A model generated the notes under the pieces. It ran no database searches, was not told the DNA's origin, and saw nothing but the letters and a program-made list of their open reading frames with translations. This document shows, piece after piece, positions 1-9,294 of a stretch of 30,548 nucleotides of DNA; positions within the stretch are counted from its first letter, which is position 1; each line of letters begins with the position of its first letter. Source of the DNA: Emmonsiellopsis sp. PD_33 (taxonomy: Eukaryota > Ascomycota > Eurotiomycetes > Onygenales > Ajellomycetaceae); the NCBI GenBank assembly GCA_032988165.1, contig JANTQF010000399.1, forward strand, positions 1 through 30,548. The letters are read 5' to 3'. A program made the position numbers and the translations under genes.

Positions 1-122
1 CAACCTTGGCAGAATATACTAGAATGCTGCAAGTACAGGATGATGCTGCATATCAAGTTTGATAGTCCCAACAAAATGACTATTCTATCAATCAACAGAA
101 TAACTATCACCAACTGTACCAG

Positions 123-141
123 GCACACACACACACACACC
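123..141 (+). repeat. (CA)n microsatellite abutting a start codon
   Basis: A run of CA dinucleotides ends one base before the ATG at 142. It would lie in the 5' leader of paralogue A and so sets its -3 context. Confidence 0.85.
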
Positions 142-780
142 ATGCCAGACAACAAGTATCCACGAATGAGTGCAACTGTCTCCGGACCTCTGGGGTATTC
201 AGCTCGCAAAAGGAGGTACCATAATCACCTCCTGATACCCCAGCACGTCGCAAGCCCGACAAATCATGCATCTTGGCCACCGGTAGATACAGAAATTCCC
301 GCTGCCAATGACGAGCCCGTAAGTCCTGTAGACCTCAGACACGACAGGAGCCGTAGGGATGACGGTCGACCATCACCCCCCATCAGTCCCGTTGAGGAGC
401 GTTCGAGACCCCTATATAACAAATATCCTGCGAGAACCCCGGTAGACTTGCCGAGCCAACAGCCGCAAAGACCTCATGGCTACGGAGGACAAGCGCCACA
501 GGGGAATCAGCAAGGCCAGCAGGCGCAGCGACAGCGGCAGGGACCTAGATACTATCCTGGAGAAGCGTCCCGGCCGCCTCCGCAGCGGCAGCCGAGTAGA
601 CATGGAGGAAATACAATGGGTTCTTCCGATCATTCTCGGGGAGTCGCAAGTGACTCGTATGGGAGGACTAGGACGGCGCAGAATAATCCTGACGGTAACA
701 CCAGCCAGGGCCAAACTCAATCTGGCGGCCGTGGTGAGCGGAAGGATCCAAAGAAAAGGAGGTTCTTGGGACTGCTGTAG
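142..780 (+). CDS. Disordered Pro/Gln/Arg-rich protein, tandem paralogue A (212 aa)
   Basis: I do not recognise this family. The open frame begins at an ATG at 40, but I place the start at 142 because the paralogue at 1666-2388 begins with the same pattern (M-x-x-N-x-x-P-R-M-x-A-T-V-S). The protein is intronless and has no visible signal peptide or membrane segment. The N-terminal 40 residues carry the best conserved block. A charged block with S-R-R-D-D followed by a Pro-rich stretch is also shared with the paralogue. The second half is rich in Q, R, G, P and Y and looks intrinsically disordered. The C-terminus is strongly basic (ERKDPKKRRFLGLL) and could be a nuclear or RNA-binding signal, which is inference. 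A (CA)n run abuts the start codon. The pair arose by local duplication; the function is unknown. Confidence 0.6.
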   Translation: MPDNKYPRMSATVSGPLGYSARKRRYHNHLLIPQHVASPTNHASWPPVDTEIPAANDEPVSPVDLRHDRSRRDDGRPSPPISPVEERSRPLYNKYPARTPVDLPSQQPQRPHGYGGQAPQGNQQGQQAQRQRQGPRYYPGEASRPPPQRQPSRHGGNTMGSSDHSRGVASDSYGRTRTAQNNPDGNTSQGQTQSGGRGERKDPKKRRFLGLL

Positions 781-856
781 GAAATGAGGGGGGGTATATC
801 CCCCTTTTAGCAAAGTAGATTGATGTATGAGATGAAGTAATGAGTTAATGGATTCT

Positions 857-905
857 TTTTCTTCTTCTTTTTCTTCTTCTTTTTCTTCTTCTTCTTCTTC
901 TTCTC
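857..905 (+). repeat. TTC-rich (GAA on the other strand) repeat tract
   Basis: Repeated CTTCTTCTTTTT units pass into a pure CTT run. The tract lies in the probable 3' UTR of paralogue A. Confidence 0.85.
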
Positions 906-1449
906 TCCCCCTCCTATAGACAATCCATTCAATCAAGATAAAACACACAAAATCCAATACAACTTGAATCCATCGCCGTAATCCCAGGCGTGCCCAGATA
1001 ATGGATCATGTGACCACTCCCGGCCAACCTTGGCATCTTGCCCCTGAGCCGACCAACCTTCTTTCAAATAACCACATCCATTGTTAACATCAAACAGTTG
1101 GTTATTCCATGCTCAATCTCTACCACAGCTACAGCAATCTCTAAGAGATGACCAAAATTGCCTCCACCACTCACCTTGCAATAATGGGAGAACCCAGGAA
1201 TCCTTCAACATCCCATCACCATTATTTGGGTCCATATTCTCTGGCCACCACCCCCCCTTCCCCTTCATCGCGGAATGAGACGAAACCACCCAGGTCCCAG
1301 ACAACTAGATGGCAAAAACCAGAAATGCCGGAATTAAACAATGGAGAACAATGGATGATTCCTACATCATTAAGCAGAGCAGGCAAATATGTATCGGCTC
1401 TTAGAGGAGAGCAGATACTGTCTCTTCGCATGTTTCCAGAGTCTCTCTC

Positions 1450-1456
1450 TATAAAT
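1450..1456 (+). promoter_or_regulatory. Candidate TATA box for paralogue B
   Basis: TATAAAT lies about 210 nt upstream of the ATG at 1666, directly after a CT run. The distance would leave a leader of roughly 180 nt. The motif is short, so it is only a candidate. Confidence 0.35.
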
Positions 1457-1665
1457 TGAAGCTGGGAGGATGGTTTCTCCAAAGCTTTTCTCAATTGCTT
1501 CTGAATATCACAGTTATATATCTACTCCTTTTTGCAAGCTTACTGCCCTGCTGCTATATCATTATTGAACTATCTACCTATCTATAATTTCCACCTCGAA
1601 CTGCCAACAAGATCCAATACATTCCACTGCACAGGAATCCAATATTACAGGCCTACACATACACT

Positions 1666-2388
1666 ATGTCAGGCAACACCCCCCCGCGAATGGGCGCAAC
1701 TGTCTCCAGACCTGATAGTCGCCTCCTTTCAGCTGAGGAAGCAGGACACAGTGCTTTCCCACGTGTAATAATTCCGAGGGACGAAGAGATTGGGAGAAAC
1801 CCTGAACCTCCCACTTTACAATCTACAAGGACCAACACTACCGCCGTCAATAACAGGCCTGAAAACCCTGTGAACCCCAGATACGACCCAAGTCGTAGAG
1901 ACGACAGTCGACACCCACGCCCCAGCACTCCCACTGGCCCGGAGGATGCAGAAACCCATTATGACGAAAAGGCTTGGAGAAGCCTAAACATCAGCGAGAG
2001 GAATCCGTCGCATCAATACCAGCAGGGACCTGGACCTCATGCGTACGGAAGAACAGCACCACTTGATAATCGGCCACCCCTAAGCCTGCAACGACCCCAA
2101 CAGATGCCTCATGGCTCCACACAGCCAAATAGGCATGAAAGGGAGTTGGGTACTTACCCTGCTTATTATACTGCTCCATCTAATCCCTATTCGAATGGGC
2201 CGCCGCGCCTGCAACAACCCCAACAGGTGCTTCATGACTCCACACAGCCAAATAGGCATGAAAGGGAGTTGGGTACTTACCCTGTTTATTATACTGCCCC
2301 ATCTAATCCCTATTCGAATGGGCCGCCGCATGATCTTTACAGTGACGCCAGCCAAGGCCAAAATCAATCTGATGGCCATGCGAAGTGA
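1666..2388 (+). CDS. Disordered Pro/Gln/Asn-rich protein, tandem paralogue B (240 aa)
   Basis: This is a clear paralogue of the gene at 142-780. It shares the N-terminal block (PPRMGATVSRP), the D-x-S-R-R-D-D-x-R block, the SQGQNQS segment near the end, and the 3' flank. It is a single exon starting at ATG 1666; no alternative in-frame ATG fits the paralogue. A 41-residue unit containing NRHERELGTYP and APSNPYSNGPP occurs twice in tandem. There is no signal peptide or membrane helix, and the composition (P, N, Q, Y, R) suggests disorder. The reading frame stops at TGA 2386-2388 where paralogue A has CGG (Arg), so B lacks the basic tail of A. Thirteen sense codons follow before the next in-frame stop, TAG. 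The function is unknown. Confidence 0.6.
   Translation: MSGNTPPRMGATVSRPDSRLLSAEEAGHSAFPRVIIPRDEEIGRNPEPPTLQSTRTNTTAVNNRPENPVNPRYDPSRRDDSRHPRPSTPTGPEDAETHYDEKAWRSLNISERNPSHQYQQGPGPHAYGRTAPLDNRPPLSLQRPQQMPHGSTQPNRHERELGTYPAYYTAPSNPYSNGPPRLQQPQQVLHDSTQPNRHERELGTYPVYYTAPSNPYSNGPPHDLYSDASQGQNQSDGHAK
2086..2331 (+). repeat. Tandem duplication of 2 x 123 bp inside paralogue B
   Basis: Unit 1 is 2086-2208 and unit 2 is 2209-2331. They differ at only a handful of positions by eye. The unit is a multiple of three, so the frame is kept and a 41-aa segment is doubled. Confidence 0.9.
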
Positions 2389-3696
2389 AAGGAGTCAAAG
2401 AGAAAGAGTTCATGGGACTTCCTCAAGTAGTCTCTCCTTGTCCTCCAATCAAAGGTGGTTGAGATATGAGATGAAGTAATAAGTTAATAAATTCTTTTCC
2501 CTTTATTCTCCCTTTTTTTATTTTATTTTATTTTTTTTTTGCATTTTTTTTCCCTTTGCATTTCCCTTCCTTTACCCTCTATTCATAGATTTCTTTGGTT
2601 TTTTATTTTTCAGCTTTAAGTTCAATTTTACCGCTGCATTCTATCTCTCTCTCTCTCTCGCTTACAGACTTATACCCTCTCATTTTATCCTAATCATCCC
2701 TTTCATTTTTCATCTTTTCTTTTCTTTTCTTTCCATATCTTATTCTGCCCTCCTCCCACTCCACCCTGCTTTGCTACCGTGATGCAGGGCAGTTCACTAG
2801 ATAACTAGTATGCTTAACGCCCCTTTCTTCACTCACCACTACCACACTCTTTTTTTCCGAATTTCGGCAATTCAAAACACAATAAATACAACAAAAAATT
2901 ATTTTTTACTCCTCCTTCCACCTCAACCCTCCTACCCCAACGATTAATCAACGACGCCTCTACTACAAATCCCATGGATATTTCCTAGTTAGTAGTTACC
3001 CAGCTGCATTACTCTGGCTGTTAGTTATATAAACTCCGGTAATAACTATATACAGGATGAATATACCAAGTTCGCCTAACTTTGCTATTCTCTGCATGAT
3101 ATCTAAAGAGAATGTGGCCCTAAATACCCAAGAAAGATTAAATAACCCTACTCTACCTGATTGAGCAGGGACATCTTATCTCAGACCTGATGGAGAATTA
3201 TAAGCCTATGTAGTTTAGTTGCTGATATCTTTACTAACATAATATACCTCTATACACATCTTAGCTTTCAGTGCAGCTTGGAATCCCTCCACAGCTCTTT
3301 ATTTAGATAGTTGGGTAATGATATACCCATATATACCAAGCTTACTACTAATTTATCTATTAACATCCTCCCTCTAGGCTACATACATACATGCTTACTC
3401 ACATATCTATCTAGATAGATGCTCTATACATTCTAGGTAAAACATAGAAAGAAAGAATTCAATCTAGCCAGCCGCCTCAATAGTAAAAGCAAAAGTGAAA
3501 GCAAAAGCAAAACAAACAAACTCAAAACAAAGGGGGGGAAAATCTTACCTTAGCCTCACAACCCCCTTCTTTCCCCTTTTTGCCTCCCTTCCCGTCCCAT
3601 GACAAATGACAACGACAGTAACCACACACGTCATCTCACCTCACACCAAACTCCTCGCATTCCAATTTTTATTGCCAACTTCATCACTCCCCCTCC
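2389..3696. other. Gene-poor AT-rich spacer
   Basis: The stretch begins with the 3' flank of paralogue B and a T-rich tract (about 2490-2560), then pyrimidine-rich DNA to about 2780. AT-rich DNA full of TATATA and short tetranucleotide runs continues to about 3480. I found no convincing coding frame, tRNA or terminal repeat. The part next to 3697 is the 3' region of the minus-strand antiporter gene. Confidence 0.5.
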
Positions 3697-4330
3697 TCAC
3701 TCCTTCCCCTTCCCCTTTCCCTTCCCCTTCCCAACCCCCCTCCCCCCCTCCTCAACTTCCACCGCCCCATAACTCCTCAACCGATGCCCCCGCTCCCCCT
3801 CCCTATCCCCCTTACTACTCCCACTCCCACTACTACTCCCCATCCGCTCACTACCCGACGCCGGCGCAAGAACCCCCTGCCCCTGCCCCTGCCCCTGCGC
3901 CCCCCCCTGCCCCCGCGGAATGATCGGAACAGACCGTGACGGCGTACTCGCACCAGCTTCATGCTCCACGTCACGCTCACGCTCACGCTCACGCTCCTCG
4001 GTAATGGTCTTTCCCTTGCCCTTCCCCTTCCCCTTTCCCTTTCCGTGCCCCTTCTTCACGTCCGGCGGCGGCGAGCCGTCCCACTCTCCCTGGTGCGCGG
4101 GGGCGACGGAGTGGCCGATGCGAAAGACGACGGGGGTCGGTGGGTCTGCGCGGGTGCGTGGGCGGGTGGGGCGGGGGTTTGTGGTGGTGTTGGAGGGATT
4201 GGCGGAGGAAGTTAGGGAGGGGAGGAAATTTGTTGAGAAGGGGAGGCGGAAGGGGGAGCGGGGGGTGGAGGTGGATGGGTTGTCGTTTTCACCGTTGTCG
4301 TTGTCGTTGTCGTTGTCGTTGATGGATAGT
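3697..4330 (-). repeat. Hexanucleotide repeat clusters in the antiporter tail
   Basis: Several short 6-bp repeat arrays lie in coding DNA. They encode (GK)n at about 3697-3732 and 4015-4045, GQ repeats at about 3883-3905, (ER)n at about 3970-3998 and (ND)n at about 4290-4325, all read on the minus strand. Confidence 0.8.
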
Positions 4331-5872
4331 TGGGAGTTGATGGTTAGGGCGCTGGAGAGGGTGCGCGGGAGGTGGATGCCGAGTTTCGCGAGCGGGATGC
4401 ACAGGCCGTGCACGACTATGCTGCAGATTATCAGGAACCAGACGACTATGTCGAGGGTTTCGGCGAGGCGGTAGGCCTGGTCGGCGACGGGGGGGTTGGT
4501 GGGGCTGACTTCTTCGGCCCAGTGGGTGAGGTATTCGCGGCTGATGTAGAGGTAGAAGACGGCGCTGACGCCGATGGGGCCGAAGAAGCCGACGAAGGCG
4601 GCTTGTTGGAATTGCTCGATTTGGCGGATGTATTTGTGCATGGCGAAGATTATGGGGATGCGGCGGAGGAGGAGGACGAGGATGCCGAGGAAGATGAGGC
4701 GGTAGAGGGGGATTATTTCGTTGTGGAGGAATTTGGACCAGGGGCATACGGCGCCCATCCACATGAAGATGGACAGGTTGAGGAGCATGTCGATTGTGGG
4801 TTGGAGGGAGTCGTCGAGGGTTTCGAGGCGGAACCAGTCGCTGGGGGTTGTGAGTTTATAACGTTTTATTTCAGGGGGAGAGAACTTACTCGATGGTAAA
4901 TACGTTCCCAGCAATGAAGCAGGCGAGCACGTCATCGCTGCCTACCATGCCACAGGTGCCGACGATGAAGAGCTACAGACGGGTTAGCATGTACATGTAC
5001 CTCAGAGGGAGACAGATTGAGTATGGGAATCTCACCGCCAGCGCAACCGCAAACACCAAAAAGCTCTCACGATCGACAAACTTCTTCTCCTCCGCCCAAT
5101 GCAGCGTCTCCTTCGCCAGCCACCCCACCACCGCCCCATACACAACACTCAGCAGGATCGTATACGCCCACGTCTCCCCAAACCACAGCGCCATGGCCTT
5201 GCCCGCCCCGCCCTCCTCCCCACCCCCGCCCACATACCGAATCAGATAAACGGCAAAGAACAAAAACGGATACCCAAGCCCATCGTTCGCACCGGACTCG
5301 GCAATAATAATGCGCTGCAGGGACCTCGGCACATTGCTATCGGCAAACCTCCCCTTGACGATAGAATTGGACAAGACGGGATCGGTCGGGGTGACGCAAG
5401 CGCCGATGACCAGGGCATGCAGGAAGGGCAAGTGCGGGACCAAGGCGAAGATTACCAGACTGCTACACAGCCACATGGCCACCATGCCGGGGCCGAGCAG
5501 GAGGGAGAGGGATTTCCATTCTCTGAGCAGGTAGCGGCTGGGCAGCTGCACGCCGGCGATGACGAGCTGGACGCCGAGCACGAGGCGGGAGAAGTCGAGG
5601 GTGATGGACTCGAGGGCGGCCTGGCTGCCCTGGGCGTAGTCGAGGGGCCGGATTAAGTTGGCGGCGTGCGGGGAGAAGGAGAAGCCGGCGATGAGGGAGA
5701 TTACTGTTGTTGTTAGAGAAAAGGTTATTTATATATGGATCGATGTAGACTTACAGGCCTCGGACAGGTAAAAGGTCTCCTTGAACAGATACGACACCAG
5801 GCCGAAGACGCTGATGAAGCCGCCCAGGGTTGCGCAGATGATGTTGAAATCGGAGGCCGCGACGGTAGGCAT
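3697..5872 (-). CDS. nha1: Plasma-membrane Na+(K+)/H+ antiporter, Nha1/Sod2 type (about 670 aa)
   Basis: Predicted join on the minus strand: 5872-5755, 5703-5036, 4972-4890 and 4840-3697, with canonical GT/AG introns of 51, 63 and 49 nt. The product is a CPA1-family antiporter that exports alkali cations in exchange for protons at the plasma membrane. Visible signatures are the N-terminus DFNIICATLGGFISVFGLVSY, the T-D-P motif (about 146-148), E-S-G-A-N-D-G (about 175-181) and the paired aspartates in GSDDVLACFIAGNVF (D275/D276), which match the essential acidic residues of this family. The D-D-W-F-R-L-E-T segment at the last splice junction confirms the join. The hydrophobic core ends near residue 440. 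A long cytosolic tail follows with FRIGHSVAP and dipeptide repeats of ND, GK and ER. The extreme C-terminus is low complexity, so its end is less sure than the core. A CCAAT box and a GCCAAG lie upstream. Confidence 0.9.
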
Positions 5873-5937
5873 GGCCGACTTGTATACAACGAAGCTATCT
5901 AGTATGTATAGGATTGGATGGATGGCAGCGGAGCACA

Positions 5938-5943
5938 GCCAAG
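5938..5943 (+). promoter_or_regulatory. GCCAAG, possible PacC-type site upstream of the antiporter
   Basis: The site matches the GCCARG core bound by the ambient-pH regulator PacC, and lies about 66 bp upstream of the antiporter ATG. Control of Na+/H+ exchange by pH is plausible, but a six-base match is expected often by chance. Confidence 0.25.
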
Positions 5944-5965
5944 GAACCGGAAAAGCTTAATGAGG

Positions 5966-5970
5966 CCAAT
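5966..5970 (+). promoter_or_regulatory. CCAAT box upstream of the antiporter
   Basis: CCAAT lies 94 bp from the minus-strand ATG at 5872, within the usual range for the fungal HAP/CBC complex, which acts in either orientation. Confidence 0.35.
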
Positions 5971-6981
5971 CAGAATATCCAGAACCAGAGATGGCACGTC
6001 GCTGTAGGTGTAGCTATATGTATATGTAGATGTATATGTATAGATATGGCTGTCCAAGCAGACACTGTATGTATGGCCGAGGGGAATAAGATCTGGTCAA
6101 CCCGGAAATGACTGACAGCAGCAGTGTTATTCCAGCAGCAGGATCACCATCAGGCCGGGGACGAGCAGGAAGACTCTTCTGGTCATAGGGAGTGGATAGG
6201 TGTGTATAGAGATATATATATATCTATTAAGACGAGAAAGAGGAGAAGAAGAGGAGAAGAGGAAGACGCGGGACAAAGAGTCAGATCTCCACCTGCTAAA
6301 TAAGCTAGAACTGGGATGGCTGGGAGACAGCCGCCTGACAGTAAGGGAATATGAACAGAATAAGAGAGAGAGAAATAATCAGAGAAATAAAGATGACGAG
6401 ATATCACTAAATAATAGCTACAGACATCAATCAGATGATGGATCATCCCTCATCCTCCTATCCAAGGTTAACTACTAGTTACAGCTGACAGACATCCCCG
6501 CAGCCACGATAAGCCTATAATAATAACTAACAGCTCTTTGTTGAAAACAAACTGGATAATAACCATATCCCCTCCTATCCATGATATATTCCCTTCTTCT
6601 GTAACTAGTTATGTTCCTGGCAGCCCTTGCCTGGATACTCTCCATCTCCGTACCCAGCGCCACTGACACCATCGGACATACTTATTTCAAGGATAATAAC
6701 TAGTAGCAGGCCAGATGACCAACAGCTGGCGTAATCAATGGGGCAGATTGGCTACTGTAACATAAGTTCCATATAGAAACAATATTATCTCGAAAAAGAA
6801 ATAACATCAACTACTTTGCTTAGTTACTTAGTTACACTGTCAGGTATTTATTTGATACTTTACCCTGTCCCATCCCATACAACCCACCCGAGCAAAATAT
6901 CAGAAACAAATTACTTGATTAAAAGAGAACAAAGCCATCCCAAGCATAAAGTGCTTAACCGATAAAAGAGAAAAAACGAAA

Positions 6982-8529
6982 TCACAGATCCTCCGGCTTG
7001 AGATCCTCATCAACCAGGTCATCTAGATCCGCGTCCCTATCCCCATTCCCATTCCCATCTTCCTCTCCATCCCCCTCCCCCTCCCCCTCGCCCTCCCCCT
7101 CCACCCCCCTATCACCACCATCCCCCTCCTCACTAAACTCATCCCCCTCCTCCTCCTCATCCCCCGTCTCCGGCGTCGCCATCGAACCCCCCCCCTCCCT
7201 CAACGCCCCATTAACCGCCAACCGATCCGCCGCCTCATTCCCAGGATCCATACTATGCCCCTTCACCCACACAAACTCCGTCTTCACACCCAGCTGGCCA
7301 CGCTCCTCCATCTTGACCAGGACGGACTGGATGAGGTCCTTATTCTCGACCGGCTTGTCCTTGACCGTCATCCACTTGTTGCGCTGCCATTTCAGGTGCC
7401 ACACCGTCACGCAGTTGATGGCGTACTTGCTGTCGGTGAAGATGGTGACGTCGCGGTGGCGCGGCGCGATGTCTAGCGCCCGCGTGATGGCGGTTAGTTC
7501 GGCGCGTTGGTTTGTTTGGCGGCTGCCTTGCAGTGGTTCCGAGAGGTTTCTGCTGGGAGACGGGGGAGGGGGGTGTCAGTAGGAGAAGTAATAGAGTAGA
7601 AAAGAATGGGTTTAAATAAAATACCTCTCATCCCCCGGACCAAAGTATACACCAACGCCCGCCCGCGCAGCCGTAGAACCATTCTTCAACGAACTCCCAT
7701 CCGTATAGATCTTCAGCGGGCCCGGTTTTGTCTTCGATTTCTGCTTCGTCGGCACAGGCTCGTACGGCGACCTATACACCAACTTCCCCGTCCCGGGATC
7801 AAGGACGACATTCGGATCGAACCCATCCGTAGCACCCGGCGGCAACGGGGCCGTGCCAGGCGGATACTCCTCCCCAGCCGCATCCTTGGGCCGCTGCGTC
7901 GTCAGGCCCGGAGCGCCAGGGAGATCCATCTTCCAGGACGGGTGCGGGTTGAGCCCGGCCTCCTGCGCGGCCTTTTCTTCTGCCGTCTGCTGTCCCTGCC
8001 GTACATACTCATCTGCCTCTGCCCAGGTCGCAAAGCGGCGGTATTTTGGGCCCCGGTATCCGCGGACCTGGTCCTGCGTCACGGCCCAGTCGGTATAGAC
8101 GCCCGGTTTGCGGCCGCGCTGGACGCCGTAGAATTTCGAGCCGGCGGCGATGCTGCTGCTCGTCGTGGCGGATTGGGTGCCGGTGAGGAATGCGTGGGCT
8201 TCTTCGTGTGTAGGGAATGATTGGACTGGGGATGCAATTAGCAATGTAATTAATTAGGGACGCGGAGGCGGATAGACGAGAAAAAAAAAAAAAAAAAACT
8301 TACAAACAGCGCCCTTGAACCCCGTCACCTGGGTCAAGCACTCATTCCACGTGTGGTATATGCCCGGCTGGAACCCGAATTTGACGGCGTAGAATTTTGG
8401 CTCTGCGGTTCGTTTCCGTTTGGCGCCTGCTGCTTGCGCCGTCGACGCGGCGGGTTCTGTGGCGGGCGAGATGGGTGACGCGACGGGGCTCTTGGAAGGG
8501 TTGTCGGTGGAGGATGCGATTGTGGACAT
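6982..8529 (-). CDS. rnh1: Ribonuclease H1 with two hybrid-binding domains (464 aa from the AUG)
   Basis: Predicted join: 8529-8304, 8225-7625 and 7549-6982. The enzyme cleaves RNA in RNA-DNA hybrids. Two N-terminal RNase H1/viroplasmin-type hybrid-binding domains are visible: KFYAVKFG...TGFKGA (about 45-90) and KFYGVQRG...GYRGPKYRRF (about 106-150). The RNase H fold begins at about 246, with catalytic acids D251 (TDGSS), E293 (QRAELT), D315 (FTDSKYA) and D384, and the mobile-loop His at about 374 (VKGHSMDPGN). A basic AKRKR near residue 36 could act as a nuclear signal. The C-terminus is a long acidic tail with GE and GN dipeptides. The last intron ends in a CAGCAG tandem acceptor; I chose the downstream AG because it gives DERNLSE, but the other adds one Ser in frame. 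The frame stays open well upstream of the AUG (see findings). Confidence 0.92.
8281..8298 (+). repeat. A18 homopolymer (T18 in the RNase H1 pre-mRNA)
   Basis: Eighteen A residues on the plus strand lie just downstream of the first 5' splice site of RNase H1 (GTAAGT then T18 in the sense direction). Confidence 0.9.
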
Positions 8530-8697
8530 GGTGAAGAGTGGCCGGTATAAGGAGGGGGTAGTGGTGGAGAGGAGAGGACGGGCTGGAGGAGGGATTGGTG
8601 CCAGGCTCAGTCGTGGGAGCGCGCGAGGGGGAGCGAGCGAGAGGAGAGGTCTCAGCTTCCGCAGGGGAAGCAGAGCGGGAGTCAACAGCGACTTCGT
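8530..8697 (-). other. In-frame, AUG-less N-terminal extension of RNase H1
   Basis: Upstream of the AUG at 8529 the RNase H1 frame remains open to a TAA near 9031 but contains no ATG. The 56 codons nearest the AUG encode a segment rich in Leu, Pro, Arg and Ser with no Asp or Glu, for example LLTPALLPLRKLRPLLSLAP. That is the composition of a mitochondrial presequence. An ACG at 8697-8695 has A at -3 and +4, and CTG and TTG follow at 8688 and 8685. Use of any of these as a start is inference. Confidence 0.35.
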
Positions 8698-9294
8698 GGT
8701 GGGAGATCGCAGACTCGGGATATTTACTGGAGACAGGGCGAAGTTGGCGGCGAGGGCCGACGGGGATTCGCGGTGGAGGAGGGCGAAAAGGAGGCAGGGA
8801 GAGGGGTTGGGATGGAGGAGAGGAGGGGGTGGCAGCGTGGAGGGACAGGAGAATGGAGAATGGAGGGATGCTGCGTAGAGTGTGTTCAGTGCGCAGTGCT
8901 CATTGATTGACTGGACACGGGCTGCACATTGAATTGCCGTGTAAGAGTCGGGGTGGGTGAGTGTCGAGGGTGTCGAGGGTGTCGAGCAGAAGTTGAAAGT
9001 TGATGGGGGAGTGTTTGAGGTTGAGATTTGTTAGCGGGGACCTCCAGAAATTAAATGGCCACCCCCTTACCCCCTTGACCCGGGAGACAGAGGAAGGGAT
9101 GTTTAGATATTTACGCAGTCATGTCTAGACTGGTTTATGAGGCATGCTTCTTTTATTCAAATATTTATTCCTCCCTCCATGGCCATATATACATCCTGCC
9201 GTGGTGTCTGTACAGAGACTATATAACTGACAATATATGCATATTATATGTCCAGAAGAATCAATCATGACCTATACAAATCAAATGTCTATGC
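8698..9294. other. RNase H1 5' region and lactate dehydrogenase 3' flank
   Basis: The part up to about 8960 is purine-rich on the plus strand and probably holds the RNase H1 leader and promoter. A 9-bp unit, GTGTCGAGG, is repeated almost three times at 8961-8986. AT-rich DNA at about 9120-9290 is the 3' flank of the upstream minus-strand gene. I found no separate gene. Confidence 0.5.
8961..8986 (+). repeat. GTGTCGAGG tandem repeat, about 2.9 copies
   Basis: Copies lie at 8961-8969 and 8970-8978, with a third, one base short, at 8979-8986. The array is in the putative RNase H1 promoter. Confidence 0.85.

Larger units (their letters stand above)
781..1665. other. Spacer between the two paralogues; 3' region of A and promoter of B
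   Basis: The first part (about 830-860) resembles the DNA just after paralogue B: both carry a phrase reading roughly GATATGAGATGAAGTAAT followed by AGTTAAT. The duplication therefore included the 3' flank. A TTC/TTTTTC tract fills about 857-905 and creates a spurious Glu/Lys-rich frame on the minus strand. Promoter sequence for B fills the rest. I see no further gene. Confidence 0.6.
5873..6981. other. Antiporter upstream region and RNase H1 3' flank
   Basis: This spacer separates two minus-strand genes. It holds the antiporter promoter, a TATG/TAGATG-rich stretch near 6008-6050, a purine-rich run at about 6230-6290, and AT-rich DNA. The short open frames here lack codon bias and recognisable motifs, so I annotate none. 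Confidence 0.5.

Noticed and set aside
412..957. Minus-strand frame with long Glu/Lys run
   Set aside because: It is produced by the TTC repeat and by the opposite strand of paralogue A, with no motif.
3606..3923. Plus-strand Pro-rich frame
   Set aside because: It is antisense to the repeat-rich tail of the antiporter; Pro runs are complementary to Gly/Lys codons.
4372..4899. Plus-strand acidic 175-aa frame
   Set aside because: It is antisense to antiporter membrane helices, whose conserved residues are clear on the minus strand.
8347..8352. CACGTG at the end of the first RNase H1 exon
   Set aside because: It lies in coding sequence and is explained by the protein; similarly one at about 1769 in paralogue B.
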